From contig NZJW01000001.1 of the NCBI GenBank assembly GCA_002692055.1, positions 1 through 49,855 on the forward strand: DNA of 49,855 bases. Direction: 5' to 3'. The position numbers and the translations under genes were made by a program. Shown one piece after another: positions 1 through 9,054 of this stretch. The notes beneath the pieces are model-generated. The model worked only from the letters and a program-made list of their open reading frames with translations, did no database searches and had not been told where the DNA came from. The DNA comes from Candidatus Pelagibacter sp. GTDB lineage: Bacteria; Pseudomonadota; Alphaproteobacteria; Pelagibacterales; Pelagibacteraceae. Every line of letters begins with the position of its first letter. The first letter of the stretch is position 1.

Positions 1-309
<309 letters not shown>

Positions 310-490
310 ATGCACTGAAAAAATTTTTCAAAAAATTAATTAATATTTTTATTAAATTAATATTAGAATAAAATATTGAATTATTGTTCAATTTTGTAAA
401 AACCTAAATTGCCACTTAAATCAAATTTTTATTTTGTTTAGATTGTAAAAATTTACAGTTTGGTATTAATAAAGCCATTGTAAATGACAT
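310..490. other. A+T-rich spacer between 23S rRNA and the first island gene
   Basis: This 181-base spacer holds no ORF, tRNA or 5S rRNA. It contains an imperfect inverted repeat, GTAAA (445-449) facing TTTAC (452-456), about 35 bases before the first start codon, and a TATTAAT box at about 464-470 that could be a -10 element. There is no clear -35 box or terminator. It is the junction where the rRNA operon ends and the island begins. The regulatory reading is weak. Confidence 0.35.
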
Positions 491-1390
491 ATGAGATTTA
501 AAAATATTATACATATTGGCATGCAAAAAACAGCCACATCTTTCTTCCAAGAAGTGGTTTTTAAGGAACTAAGTAAATACTCTAAATATAGATATATTAG
601 CCCTCATCAAACTAGAAAAATGATTAAATTGAGTCCATTTAAAAGTATCGAGTTTAAGTCACAGTATATTAATTTAAAAAATTTAAAAAAACTCTATTTG
701 AGAAATAAAATAATTTCTCAAGAAAATCTTATAGGTGAAAATCCTAGATTTTGGGAAAAACACTCGGAGGTTAATGAAAAGATTTTTGGTTACAACAATA
801 AAATTTTTATTACTATTAGAAAGCCAAGTGATTATGTATACTCTAAATATATTCAATTAGTTAAAGATTATAATTTTATAAGCTTAAATGATTTTTTAAA
901 TAATTATTTTTCATTAAATCATTTCGATTACAGGAAATTAATAAATTTTTATAAAGCCCGATTTAAATCAACTAAAATTTTAAAATTTGAAAATTTATTT
1001 GATGATGCTAAACTATCAAGTATTTTAGAGATTAATTCTTCAATAATTCAAAACTTTAAAAAAAACAACTTAGCGTTTGTTCTAAAAAAGAAAAGCAATG
1101 TAAGTTTAAGTGGGTTTTCTTATAATTTGAATAAAGGTCTTAATAAATTTTTATTGTATTTTGATTGTTCTCTAGAAGATTACAATAATAAGATCAATTC
1201 TATTAGATCTAAGAATAAATTTTATAATAATTTATTAACAAATTTTAATACTTTCAATTTTACAAATAAATTTGATTTGATTTTAAAAAAACTCATGATT
1301 TATAAAAAGCCGAAATTAAAATTTTCGAAAGATCATAAACGTAAATTAAAAAAACTTGATTATATTTATAATAATTGTATTTTCGATTAG
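491..1390 (+). CDS. Sulfotransferase-like protein
   Basis: The N-terminus HIGMQKTATSFFQ (residues about 8-20) matches the 5'-phosphosulfate-binding loop of PAPS-dependent sulfotransferases, usually written as a hydrophobic strand followed by GxxKTGTT. A second motif, FITIRKPSDYVYSKY (about residues 105-119), resembles the 3'-phosphate-binding segment with its conserved Arg and Ser. The length (299 aa) is normal for the family. The likely role is sulfation of a surface glycan, which fits the island, but the acceptor cannot be told from sequence. The rest is Lys/Asn-rich and poorly conserved. It is the first gene after the rRNA and is separated from the next gene, which is on the opposite strand, by 14 bases. 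Confidence 0.72.
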   Translation: MRFKNIIHIGMQKTATSFFQEVVFKELSKYSKYRYISPHQTRKMIKLSPFKSIEFKSQYINLKNLKKLYLRNKIISQENLIGENPRFWEKHSEVNEKIFGYNNKIFITIRKPSDYVYSKYIQLVKDYNFISLNDFLNNYFSLNHFDYRKLINFYKARFKSTKILKFENLFDDAKLSSILEINSSIIQNFKKNNLAFVLKKKSNVSLSGFSYNLNKGLNKFLLYFDCSLEDYNNKINSIRSKNKFYNNLLTNFNTFNFTNKFDLILKKLMIYKKPKLKFSKDHKRKLKKLDYIYNNCIFD

Positions 1391-1404
1391 TATAATAAAT
1401 TTAA

Positions 1405-2331
1405 CTACAATTTAGCTTCTTCTCTAAAAGTCTTTTGTTTTTTAAACCACTCTATAGTTTTTTTTATTCCATCTTCAGTTCTAGTGAATTCAAATCCTGA
1501 TAACTCAATGAACTTTGAATTATCCATGCTTTTTCTCATCACTCCGCTTGGTTTAGATCTGTTATAAGTTATCTGGCTCGAGTCTAATCCGATGTTTTTT
1601 GAAATTATTTCTACTATTTCTTTAATTGAAAGTTCCTCATTTGATCCAACATTAATTATATTCTCACTAGTATAATTTTCATAACACCACATCATTGCTT
1701 TCGCCATATCGTAAGAATAGGTATATTCTCTTAGAGGTTTTCCATCACCCCAAACCTCTAAATTTTTTTTATATTTAAAGGCATGGTCTGCCCTTTTTAT
1801 AATTGATGGTAACATGGGAGCGAAGTCCGAAAAATTGTCATTTGGTCCAAAGATTCCATTAGGCACACAGCCAATAATATCCATTCCATATTGCTGTCTG
1901 TAAGATTTTATAGCTGGTTCAAACATTCTTTTGGCATAAAAATAACCGTAAGAACTTTCATGAGCTGGACCGTTATGTACATCATTTTCTAAGTATGGCA
2001 TTTTTGTGTTTGGAGGATACATTCCTGAAGATAATACCAGTAATATTTTTTTTATTTTAAATTTACGCGCGTTGTCTAAAATATTAATTAACATTAAGAT
2101 ATTATCTCTGAGTAAAGATGCTTGATATTTTGGTCCAGAAAAGCCCATTCCACCAGAGACTGCCGCCAAATGTATGATACCTGAGAAACTATTTTTATTA
2201 AAATAATTTTCAACATCTGTTTGTGAGGTAAGGTTAAGCTCCTTCCTTCCTTTAATAGGATGAAGTTGCTTGCCGTAAAGATCACAAAAAGCTGATCCGA
2301 GAACCCCTTTTGCACCTGTTAGTAGTATCAT
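1405..2331 (-). CDS. GDP-L-fucose synthase-like NAD(P)-dependent epimerase/reductase
   Basis: An extended short-chain dehydrogenase (308 aa). The Rossmann glycine motif TGAKGVLGSAF is at residues 5-15. The catalytic YFYAK (YxxxK) is near residue 130, preceded by VLSSGMYPP, the Ser/Tyr strand typical of Fcl/WcaG. Further family marks are FGPNDNFSD, WGDGKPLREYTYSYD and the C-terminal KPSGVMRKSMD. Members convert GDP-4-keto-6-deoxy sugars by 3,5-epimerisation and/or 4-reduction. In Campylobacter and Yersinia, relatives reduce GDP-6-deoxy-4-keto-heptose. Because a GDP-heptose set lies just downstream, a role on a GDP-heptose derivative is as likely as GDP-fucose; no GMD-type 4,6-dehydratase is seen in the window. 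It is transcribed against its neighbours. Confidence 0.85.
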   Translation of the reverse strand: MILLTGAKGVLGSAFCDLYGKQLHPIKGRKELNLTSQTDVENYFNKNSFSGIIHLAAVSGGMGFSGPKYQASLLRDNILMLINILDNARKFKIKKILLVLSSGMYPPNTKMPYLENDVHNGPAHESSYGYFYAKRMFEPAIKSYRQQYGMDIIGCVPNGIFGPNDNFSDFAPMLPSIIKRADHAFKYKKNLEVWGDGKPLREYTYSYDMAKAMMWCYENYTSENIINVGSNEELSIKEIVEIISKNIGLDSSQITYNRSKPSGVMRKSMDNSKFIELSGFEFTRTEDGIKKTIEWFKKQKTFREEAKL

Positions 2332-2402
2332 AAATTATATATTAGCTAATTGTTATAATATAAATTAACTAACAAAAATAATGTAATTTAACAACTTTAA
2401 TT
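2332..2402. promoter_or_regulatory. Divergent promoter region between the fcl-like gene and the downstream glycosyltransferase
   Basis: These 71 bases separate two start codons on opposite strands, so promoters for both should lie here or just inside the genes. A TATAAT hexamer at 2354-2359 on the + strand could be a -10 box for the rightward genes. No convincing -35 element is visible and no ribosome binding site is obvious. The identification rests on position and one hexamer only. Confidence 0.3.
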
Positions 2403-3518
2403 ATGAATTTAAAAAATTTTTTACATTACACAAAAAAAATATTATTTATAAATGTACTTAAGAGTATTTATAAAGAACTTAGTACAAGAATTATTGTATT
2501 ATTTTTTTCTAGCAAAAAAAAAAAATTCAGTAATTTATCAAATTCAAAAAATCAAATATTAATTATTAGACAAAGGTATTTTGATAAAAGATCTAAGCAA
2601 GAAAATGACGATAAAGTTATAAATTATTCTCTAGAAAATTTAGAATATATTAAATACGAATTATTTTTTTTTGATGAAAACAACAATAGTGGCATCATCA
2701 GATTTACCTATAATTTGTTAAATATTTTAAATACCAAGAAATTTGATTTTATTATTCTATCTCAATTTGGTAACAATTATCCCGTTTCACCTTTTTTTTT
2801 CGTTTTTCTAAAAAAAAAAATATAATCTTAAGATTATTAATATATGGTGGGATAGTTGTTATAAAAAAATATCTAATGATTTAAAAAAATATTTTTTTGC
2901 TGATTGTCATTTAATTCAAGATAATCAAAAAAATATTTTGTTGAAAATAACATAAATACCTGCTTCACAAGGCCAGCTGTTAATTTCGCTTGGTTAAAAG
3001 AATTCAAAAACAAAGAGACCATTAAACTTGCTCAAAGAGAATATGACTTTTTTTTTATTGGTATGGCCGCACATTATAGAGACTATCGAAATGTTTTTTT
3101 TAATAAATTTTTTAAGTCACAATATATAAGTTCACTTAATTATTTTGTGAGATTATGGAAAAGTAGAGAGGAAATGCTTTCATATTCTTATGAAAATTTT
3201 TATAAAATTATGAAAAATTCCGAAATTGCTTTTAATTTTTCAAAAAGTGTAGATTGTGATCAACTCAAAGGGCGTGTAGCTGAAATAATTTCAAATAAAA
3301 CACTCTTATTTGAAACCGAAAATGATCAAATAAAAAATTTTTTTATCCCAGAAAAACATTATATTCCATTTAACCAAAATAATTTTGAAGAGAAGCTCAA
3401 ATATTATTTGAATAATCCAAATGAGGCTCAAAATATAGCGTCCAATGCTTATAAGCATTTAAATCAATTGTATGATGAGTTGCCTTATGAATGGCAAAAG
3501 CTTATAAACAAAATTTGA
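2403..3518 (+). pseudogene. Glycosyltransferase with C-terminal GT1/CgeB-like domain, interrupted by two compensating frameshifts
   Basis: Read straight, this splits into a 140-aa ORF (2403-2825) and a 151-aa ORF (3063-3518) in the same frame. The middle is coding in a neighbouring frame: IINIWWDSCYKK follows the A11 run at 2810-2820 (one extra base), and the frame returns at the A7 run near 2927-2933 (one base short), giving NTCFTRPAVNFAWLKEF. Restored, it is about 371 aa. The C-terminus, with GRVAEIISNKTLLFETEND and LKYYLNNPNEAQNIASNAY, resembles the C-terminal donor-binding domain of GT-B glycosyltransferases (Glyco_trans_1_2/CgeB type). The likely job is adding a sugar during glycan assembly. 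Two opposite single-base errors in homopolymers suggest sequencing indels rather than decay. Confidence 0.68.
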
Positions 3519-3519
3519 T

Positions 3520-4085
3520 ATGAGAGAATTACTTAAAATTAAAATCAACTCAGCAATAAATTCGTTTTTAAAATTAGGTGATAGCGATTTGCTATCTGAC
3601 ATTTTAATTTCCACAAATATTGCTATCAAAGCTTTAAAAGCAAAAAAAAAAATAATTTTCTGTGGTAACGGAGGCTCAGCTGCGGATAGCCAACACTTAT
3701 CTGCTGAATTAGTCGGAAAATTCAAAAAAAAAAGAAAAGCTTTAAATTCTATCTCGTTAACTACAGATACATCAGCAATAACGTCTATTGGTAACGATAT
3801 GGGTTTTGATAAAGTGTTTAGCAGACAACTTGAAGCAGTTGGGGAAAAGGGGGATGTATTATTTGCATTAACAACTAGTGGTAAAAGTGCAAATATTCTT
3901 AATGCATTGAAAGTTTCCAAAAAAAAAAAATTAAAACTATTTTACTATCTTCAAAGTTTGCAAAAAAAACAAAATTATGTGATGTCAATATAAGACCTAA
4001 TGCAAACAGAGTTGATAGGATCCAAGAGCTACATATAGCTATAGGACATTTAATATGCGAAATGGTAGAGCAAGAGTTGACGTAA
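3520..4085 (+). CDS. gmhA: Phosphoheptose isomerase (sedoheptulose-7-phosphate isomerase), frameshifted at a poly-A run
   Basis: A SIS-domain protein with the GmhA signature [20 protein letters not shown] (about residues 47-66) and later [16 protein letters not shown]. It isomerises sedoheptulose 7-phosphate to D-glycero-D-manno-heptose 7-phosphate, the first step of ADP- and GDP-heptose synthesis. The straight ORF ends at 3993, but after the A12 run at 3919-3930 the family C-terminus continues in another frame ([19 protein letters not shown]), ending at 4083-4085. Restored length is about 189 aa, close to the usual 190-195. It overlaps the next gene by about 31 bases and starts 1 base after the upstream gene. 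A sequence indel is the simplest explanation for the shift. Confidence 0.88.
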
Positions 4086-5290
4086 ATCAAGCTGTTGTTC
4101 TGTGCGGTGGATTAGGTACAAGACTTGGTAAAATTACAAAAAGAACTCCAAAACCATTAATAAAAGTAAACAATAAAGCTTTTTTAGATTATGTTTTATT
4201 AAATTTAACGAGATTTGGTATTAATGAAATTGTATTGCTTTGTTCTTATAAATCAGCCATTTTTTTTAAAAAATATAATAATAAAAAAATTAATAATGTA
4301 AAAATTATTTGCGTTAAAGAAAAAAAATTGATGGGAACTTATGGCGCCTTATTGAATGCAAAAAAAAAGCTAAATAATTTTTTCTTTTTGTTAAATGGAG
4401 ATACATATTTTAATGTAAATTTAAGAGATTTTCAAAAAAAATATAATCCTAATTATTTTTGCTCCATCGCATTGTCAAAGCAAAAAAACATATCAAGATA
4501 TACTGCAGTTGAAAAAAATAAAGTTGACACAATAACTAAAATTAATAAAAAAGTTAAAAAAAAAAAATTTGTTTTTATTAATTCAGGTATAAATATTATA
4601 AACAAAAAAATATTTAATATTAGGACACTAAAAAATAAATCATCATTAGAAAAAGAAGTTTTCCCCTATTTAGTAAAAAAAAAAAAAATTCAGGGAATTT
4701 ACTCGAAAAATTATTGCGATTTTATAGACATAGGTGTTAAAGCCGACCTTAAAAAATCACATAATTTTATTAAAACAAAAATTATAAAACCAGCAATTTT
4801 TTTAGATAGAGATGGAGTAATTAATGAGGATTTAGGATATGTGTTTAAGAAAGAAAATTTTATTTGGAAAAAAAATATTTTTAAGGCAATTAAGTGTATT
4901 AATGATAATAATTTTTATGTTTTTGTAGTTACAAATCAATCTGGTATTGGGAGAGGTTTTTATAATGAGCATGACCTTAATGTTTTGCATTCATGGATGA
5001 ATAAAAAACTTAATACCACTGGCGCATATATTGATGATTTTTTTTATTCTCCTTATTTCAAAAGGTCAAAGAAATATTCATCAATAAAATATTTTAATTT
5101 ACGAAAACCAAGAATCGGCATGATTAATCTTGCCAAAAAAAAATGGGTAATTGACTTAAAAAAATCTTGGGTTATAGGTGATCAAATTACAGACATTAAA
5201 ATGGCTAAAAATGCAAAATTGAAATCTGTATTGATACAAAAAAAAGATGATATTTTTAAAATTATTAAGAAAAAGTTAATTAAATCATAA
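4055..5290 (+). CDS. hddC-gmhB: Fused D-glycero-D-manno-heptose-1-phosphate guanylyltransferase (HddC) and heptose-1,7-bisphosphate phosphatase (GmhB)
   Basis: Residues about 10-230 form a sugar nucleotidyltransferase: VVLCGGLGTRLG, TPKPLIKVNNK and the metal-binding LLNGDTYF. Residues about 245-411 form a HAD phosphatase of the GmhB type: FLDRDGVINEDLGYV, VVTNQSGIGRGFY and WVIGDQITDIKMA. GmhB removes the 7-phosphate from heptose 1,7-bisphosphate and HddC transfers GMP to the 1-phosphate, so the fusion carries two consecutive steps to GDP-D,D-heptose. HddC (GDP) rather than HldE (ADP) is preferred because an HddA-type kinase is in the same cluster. The ATG at 4055 is the furthest upstream usable start and overlaps gmhA. 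Separate proteins are the more usual arrangement. Confidence 0.88.
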   Translation: MRNGRARVDVNQAVVLCGGLGTRLGKITKRTPKPLIKVNNKAFLDYVLLNLTRFGINEIVLLCSYKSAIFFKKYNNKKINNVKIICVKEKKLMGTYGALLNAKKKLNNFFFLLNGDTYFNVNLRDFQKKYNPNYFCSIALSKQKNISRYTAVEKNKVDTITKINKKVKKKKFVFINSGINIINKKIFNIRTLKNKSSLEKEVFPYLVKKKKIQGIYSKNYCDFIDIGVKADLKKSHNFIKTKIIKPAIFLDRDGVINEDLGYVFKKENFIWKKNIFKAIKCINDNNFYVFVVTNQSGIGRGFYNEHDLNVLHSWMNKKLNTTGAYIDDFFYSPYFKRSKKYSSIKYFNLRKPRIGMINLAKKKWVIDLKKSWVIGDQITDIKMAKNAKLKSVLIQKKDDIFKIIKKKLIKS

Positions 5291-5308
5291 AAAATGCAAA
5301 AAATTAAA

Positions 5309-5333
5309 GCGACATAATTTTATCGCAATTTTT
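5309..5333 (+). terminator. Possible weak hairpin after the hddC-gmhB gene
   Basis: GCGA (5309-5312) pairs with TCGC (5323-5326) around a 10-base A/T loop, followed by AATTTTTA. It sits in the 68-base gap before the transketolase gene. The stem is only four base pairs and the T run is short, so it may be chance; it may equally attenuate rather than end transcription. Confidence 0.2.
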
Positions 5334-5358
5334 ATCAATAAATTAAAAAAAGAACAAA

Positions 5359-6183
5359 ATGAATAATGAAAAATTAAACAAAGTTAAGAACAAAGCTCAA
5401 TTTATTCGTAAACAAATTTTAGAGACTGTAATTAATAAAGGAGGTCATTTAGCGACTTCCTTTTCATGCGCTGATATCCTTACGACCCTATATTACTCTG
5501 GTATAATGAAGTATGATAATAAGAATGAAAAGTGGAACAAGAGAGACAGATTAATAATTAGTAAAGGCCACGCTGAAACTATAATTTATAATATTTTGTC
5601 TGATTTAGATTTTTTTCCAAAAAATTGGTTATTGAAACACTATAGATCCGGAAAATATCTTATGGGAGGTCATATTGACTCAAAAATACCTGGTATTGAA
5701 TTTAGCACTGGTTCTCTGGGACACGGTCTAAGTTTAGCATCTGGAATGGCTTTAGGTATGAAAAAGAGTAAAAATAGATCTAACGTATTTGTTTTGATGA
5801 GTGATGGTGAATGCACGGAAGGTTCAGTTTGGGAGGCAGCGATTTTTGCCAGCAAAAATAAACTTAATAATATCATAGCCTTTATTGATAATAACCAAAT
5901 ATCTGCAACAGATTTTTTAAAAAACTTTACAGACATTGGAAATCTCAAAGAAAAATTTACTGCTTTTGGGTGGAATTGTTTTAGTATTAATGGTCATTCA
6001 ATTAAAAAAATTTATACTACAATAAATAAAATTAAAAATTTAAAAAATAATAAGCCAAATATTGTTATAGCTAACACAATCAAAGGGAAAGGCTTAAATT
6101 CAATTGAAAATGACCCGGCAAGACACACCAAAGGCTTGAGTAAAATGGAAATAAATGATGCAAAAAAGCAATTTAAAATCTAA
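5359..6183 (+). CDS. Transketolase, N-terminal (TPP-binding) subunit
   Basis: 274 aa, matching the first half of transketolase. Thiamine diphosphate motifs are visible: GGHLATSFSCADILTTLYY (28-46), SKGHAETIIYNIL, GSLGHGLSLASGMALG and the Mg/TPP motif SDGECTEGSVWEAAIF ending in IDNNQ. The C-terminal partner follows with a 29-base overlap, so the two probably form one enzyme. Split transketolases transfer a two-carbon ketol unit. In this place it may make sedoheptulose 7-phosphate for GmhA, or may add a two-carbon branch to a keto sugar, as proposed for some branched-chain sugars. The first role is established chemistry; the second is speculation. The substrate cannot be read from the sequence. 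Confidence 0.9.
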   Translation: MNNEKLNKVKNKAQFIRKQILETVINKGGHLATSFSCADILTTLYYSGIMKYDNKNEKWNKRDRLIISKGHAETIIYNILSDLDFFPKNWLLKHYRSGKYLMGGHIDSKIPGIEFSTGSLGHGLSLASGMALGMKKSKNRSNVFVLMSDGECTEGSVWEAAIFASKNKLNNIIAFIDNNQISATDFLKNFTDIGNLKEKFTAFGWNCFSINGHSIKKIYTTINKIKNLKNNKPNIVIANTIKGKGLNSIENDPARHTKGLSKMEINDAKKQFKI

Positions 6184-7117
6184 TCTTAAGATAAAAAATA
6201 CTAATTTCTTAAGAGATACTTTTATTGACACACTTTTTAAGAGAGCTAAAAAAGATAAAAAGATTATTTTAATATGTAATGATCAAGGCGCTATAGCTTT
6301 AGATAATTATAGAGCTAAACTCCCCAATCAGTTTTTGAATGCAGGAATATCAGAGCAAAACATAATAAGTACTGCAGCCGGTTTAGCTAAAGAGGGGTAT
6401 AAATGTTTTGTGTATAGTATTTCATCATTTATTTTAACAAGGGCTTACGAACAAATAAAACTAGACTTATGTGTTGCTAAAGCTCCAGTTAAAATTTATG
6501 GAGTTGGTTGCGGTTATTCATATGCAATTGATGGCCCTACTCATCATTCTACTGAAGATACTGCTATTTTAAACGTTTTGCCTAATATTGAAATTTTTTC
6601 ACCCTCAGACAATGCCTCTGTAGAAAAAATTGTAAATTATCATATAAATTCAACATCACCATCTTATGTCAGAATTGATAGAGAGTCTCCTGGGCTAGAT
6701 TTTAAAAAATTAATAAATTTGAATCAAGGTTTCAGGGTCATTTTAGATAATAATAAGAATTACATTATAAGTACAGGCAACTTTCTATTTAGACTTTACG
6801 GGATGAAAGACATTTTTAGAAAAGCAAATATTGGAATTATAGATCTTTTTAAACACAAACCAATAAATAAATCTTTTATAAAAAAAATAGCTAAATGTAA
6901 AAATATTTTTTCAATCGAAGAACACAATCAAAATGGAGGTATAGGTGATATTATAAGCTCTATAATAACAAGTAAAAAACTAAAAATTAATCTATATAAG
7001 ATGAGTCTTAAAGATAGTTCTACTTTTGATTACGGATCTAGAAATTATTTGTTACGTAAAAATAATTTAGAAATATATCAGATTTTGAAATTTATAAAAA
7101 ATAATTTAGGTAAATGA
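6155..7117 (+). CDS. Transketolase, C-terminal subunit
   Basis: 320 aa covering the pyrimidine-binding and C-terminal domains. The catalytic region LNAGISEQNIISTAAGLAKEG carries the invariant Glu (SEQ) that activates TPP, and YAIDGPTHHSTEDTAILNVL and SYVRIDRESPG follow the family pattern. The C-terminal domain has SIEEHNQNGGIGDIISSII. It overlaps the N-terminal subunit by 29 bases, and its own end overlaps the next start in an ATGA, which implies translational coupling. Two ATGs (6155 and 6158) are equally possible starts. Together with the upstream gene it forms a heteromeric transketolase-like enzyme dedicated to this cluster. Confidence 0.9.
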   Translation: MMQKSNLKSNLKIKNTNFLRDTFIDTLFKRAKKDKKIILICNDQGAIALDNYRAKLPNQFLNAGISEQNIISTAAGLAKEGYKCFVYSISSFILTRAYEQIKLDLCVAKAPVKIYGVGCGYSYAIDGPTHHSTEDTAILNVLPNIEIFSPSDNASVEKIVNYHINSTSPSYVRIDRESPGLDFKKLINLNQGFRVILDNNKNYIISTGNFLFRLYGMKDIFRKANIGIIDLFKHKPINKSFIKKIAKCKNIFSIEEHNQNGGIGDIISSIITSKKLKINLYKMSLKDSSTFDYGSRNYLLRKNNLEIYQILKFIKNNLGK

Positions 7118-8070
7118 AGAATAAATTTAATTTATCAAATATTACTAAGCTTGGCTTTGGTTGTTGGGGATTAGGTGGTGACAGCTACGGAAAACTTAAT
7201 CACCAAAGAGCAATACAACTTATAAAATTTGCAATTAAAAAAAAAATAAATTTTTTTGATACCTCAAATATTTATGGTGATGGAAAATCAGAGATTAGAA
7301 TTGGTAAAGCTTTAGAAGATTTAAATAGACAAAAATTATTTATCGCATCAAAAATAGGAATGATTCCACACAAACCTACTCAATGGAAAACACCGCAAAA
7401 TTTTAATATAAGTTATTTAAAAAAATCTTTTTTTGAATCCTTAAGAAGACTTAATACTAATTATATAGATCTCATACAACTTCATAGTCCTCCAATCGAG
7501 TTAATCAAACATAAAAGTAAGATGAAAAAAATTTTAACTTTATTAAAAATTTTAAAAGCTGATGGACACGTTAGATATTTTGGTGTGTCGGTCAAATCAC
7601 CAAAAGATGCTTTGATGGTTATTAAAAATTATAAAGAGTTTAAATTTATACAATTAAACTTTAACTTAATGGATCAAAGAGCTATAGATTATGATATTTT
7701 TAATCTTGCACAAGAGAAAAATATAAAGATTATTTCAAGAACCCCCCTTGCTTTTGGTTTTTTGTCAGGGAAGGTAAAATTCAAAAAAAAAGATGATCAT
7801 AGAAAAAAATGGAGTCGAAAACAAATAAACATTTGGCAAAACGGTAAAAGTATATTTAATAATTGTATTAATAGAAAAAATATTAATATAAATTTGATTG
7901 CTTTATTGTTCTCTGTTTTTCATAAATCTGTTATTGCTACCATACCCGGCATGATGTCTGAAAAAGAAATAGTTCAAAATAGCAATTTTTTAAAAATTAA
8001 AAAATTGAATAAAAAAGAAATAAAAAATATTAGATTGATTTATAAAAAAAATAATTGGGTGGTTAAATGA
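7114..8070 (+). CDS. Aldo/keto reductase
   Basis: 318 aa, an NADPH-dependent (alpha/beta)8-barrel reductase. The catalytic tetrad is visible: Asp and Tyr in FFDTSNIYGDG (about residues 48-58), Lys in IASKIG and His in LIQLHSPP. The C-terminal nucleotide-binding loop includes IPGMMSEKEI. It overlaps both neighbours by 4 bases (ATGA), placing it firmly in the GDP-heptose operon. In sugar clusters such enzymes reduce a keto group on a nucleotide sugar or branch. Because a ColD-like dehydratase and a transketolase lie next to it, reduction of a 4-keto or branch keto group is a reasonable inference. Confidence 0.85.
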   Translation: MKNKFNLSNITKLGFGCWGLGGDSYGKLNHQRAIQLIKFAIKKKINFFDTSNIYGDGKSEIRIGKALEDLNRQKLFIASKIGMIPHKPTQWKTPQNFNISYLKKSFFESLRRLNTNYIDLIQLHSPPIELIKHKSKMKKILTLLKILKADGHVRYFGVSVKSPKDALMVIKNYKEFKFIQLNFNLMDQRAIDYDIFNLAQEKNIKIISRTPLAFGFLSGKVKFKKKDDHRKKWSRKQINIWQNGKSIFNNCINRKNININLIALLFSVFHKSVIATIPGMMSEKEIVQNSNFLKIKKLNKKEIKNIRLIYKKNNWVVK

Positions 8071-9051
8071 TAGTATCAAAAACTCCTTTTCGAATTTCTT
8101 TTTTTGGAGGTGGCACAGATTACCCTAAATGGTATTTAAAATACGGTGGACGTGTGATTTCAACAAGTATTGACAAATATTGTTATATTTCATGTAGAGA
8201 GTTGCCTCCTTTTTTTTCTCATAATCACAGGATAGTTTATTCAAAAATTGAAAACGCAAAAACAATTAATCAAATTCAACATCCTGTTGTCAAAGCAATA
8301 TTGAAAAAATTTAACGTTAAAAAGGGACTTGAAATACACCACGATGGAGATTTGCCGGCAAAGTCTGGTATAGGATCAAGTTCAAGCTTTACAGTTGGTA
8401 TGCTAAACGCGTTGTATGCAATGGCAAATATGAAAGTGACCAAATTTCAATTAGCAAACCAAGCAATATTTCTGGAGCAAAAAACTCTGAAGGAAAACGT
8501 TGGATCACAAGATCAAATTGCAGCTGCTTATGGGGGATTTAATTACATACAATTTAATAAAAATAGTACATTTGAAATTTTAGAAAATAATTTTCAGAAA
8601 AAAAATATTGAAAATATTGAAGAGAGTATTGTGCTTTGTTACACAAGTTTATCAAGAATTTCAGGTCATGTCGCAAAAAAAAAGCTTTCTAATTTTAAAG
8701 TAAAAAAAATTAAATTTGAAAAATTGAACTATCTTACTTTGGAAGCCGATAAATTACTTTCAAGTAAAAATTTTATACTGAAAGATTTTGCTAAATTAGT
8801 CACAGAAAGTTGGATGATTAAAAAATCTTTAGCAAATGAAGTTTCAAACAACTATATTGATGAAATATTTGAATTTTCTTTAAAAAACGGTGCTCTTGGC
8901 GGTAAACTACTTGGTGCTGGGGCAGGAGGATTTTTAATGTTTATAATCTCTAAAAATAAAAAAAAAAGAATTTATAAATAAGATGAAAAAACTAATCTGT
9001 TTTGGTATATCTTTTGATAATAAAGGATCTCAAATTTTAAATTTAAAATAA
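8067..9051 (+). CDS. hddA: D-glycero-alpha-D-manno-heptose-7-phosphate kinase, frameshifted near the 3' end
   Basis: A GHMP kinase with N-terminal TPFRISFFGGGTDYPKWY, typical of HddA, the glycine-rich ATP loop DLPAKSGIGSSSSFTVGM (about residues 95-112) and C-terminal GGKLLGAGAGGFLMF. It phosphorylates heptose 7-phosphate at O1. The straight reading stops at 8979-8981, but past the A10 run at 8958-8967 the other frame gives EFINKMKKLICFGISFDNKG, the expected C-terminal strand, and stops at 9049-9051, three bases before the next start. Restored length is about 328 aa, typical for the family. One extra A in the run explains the shift. HddA rather than HldE implies the GDP branch of heptose synthesis. 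Confidence 0.87.
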
Positions 9052-9054
9052 TAT

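Noticed and set aside
310-490. Possible 5S rRNA or tRNA after the 23S gene
   Set aside because: The stretch is almost entirely A/T and shows none of the conserved 5S or tRNA segments.
3459-3920. Antisense reading frame opposite gmhA
   Set aside because: It lies wholly opposite a gene with clear GmhA motifs and encodes no recognisable domain.
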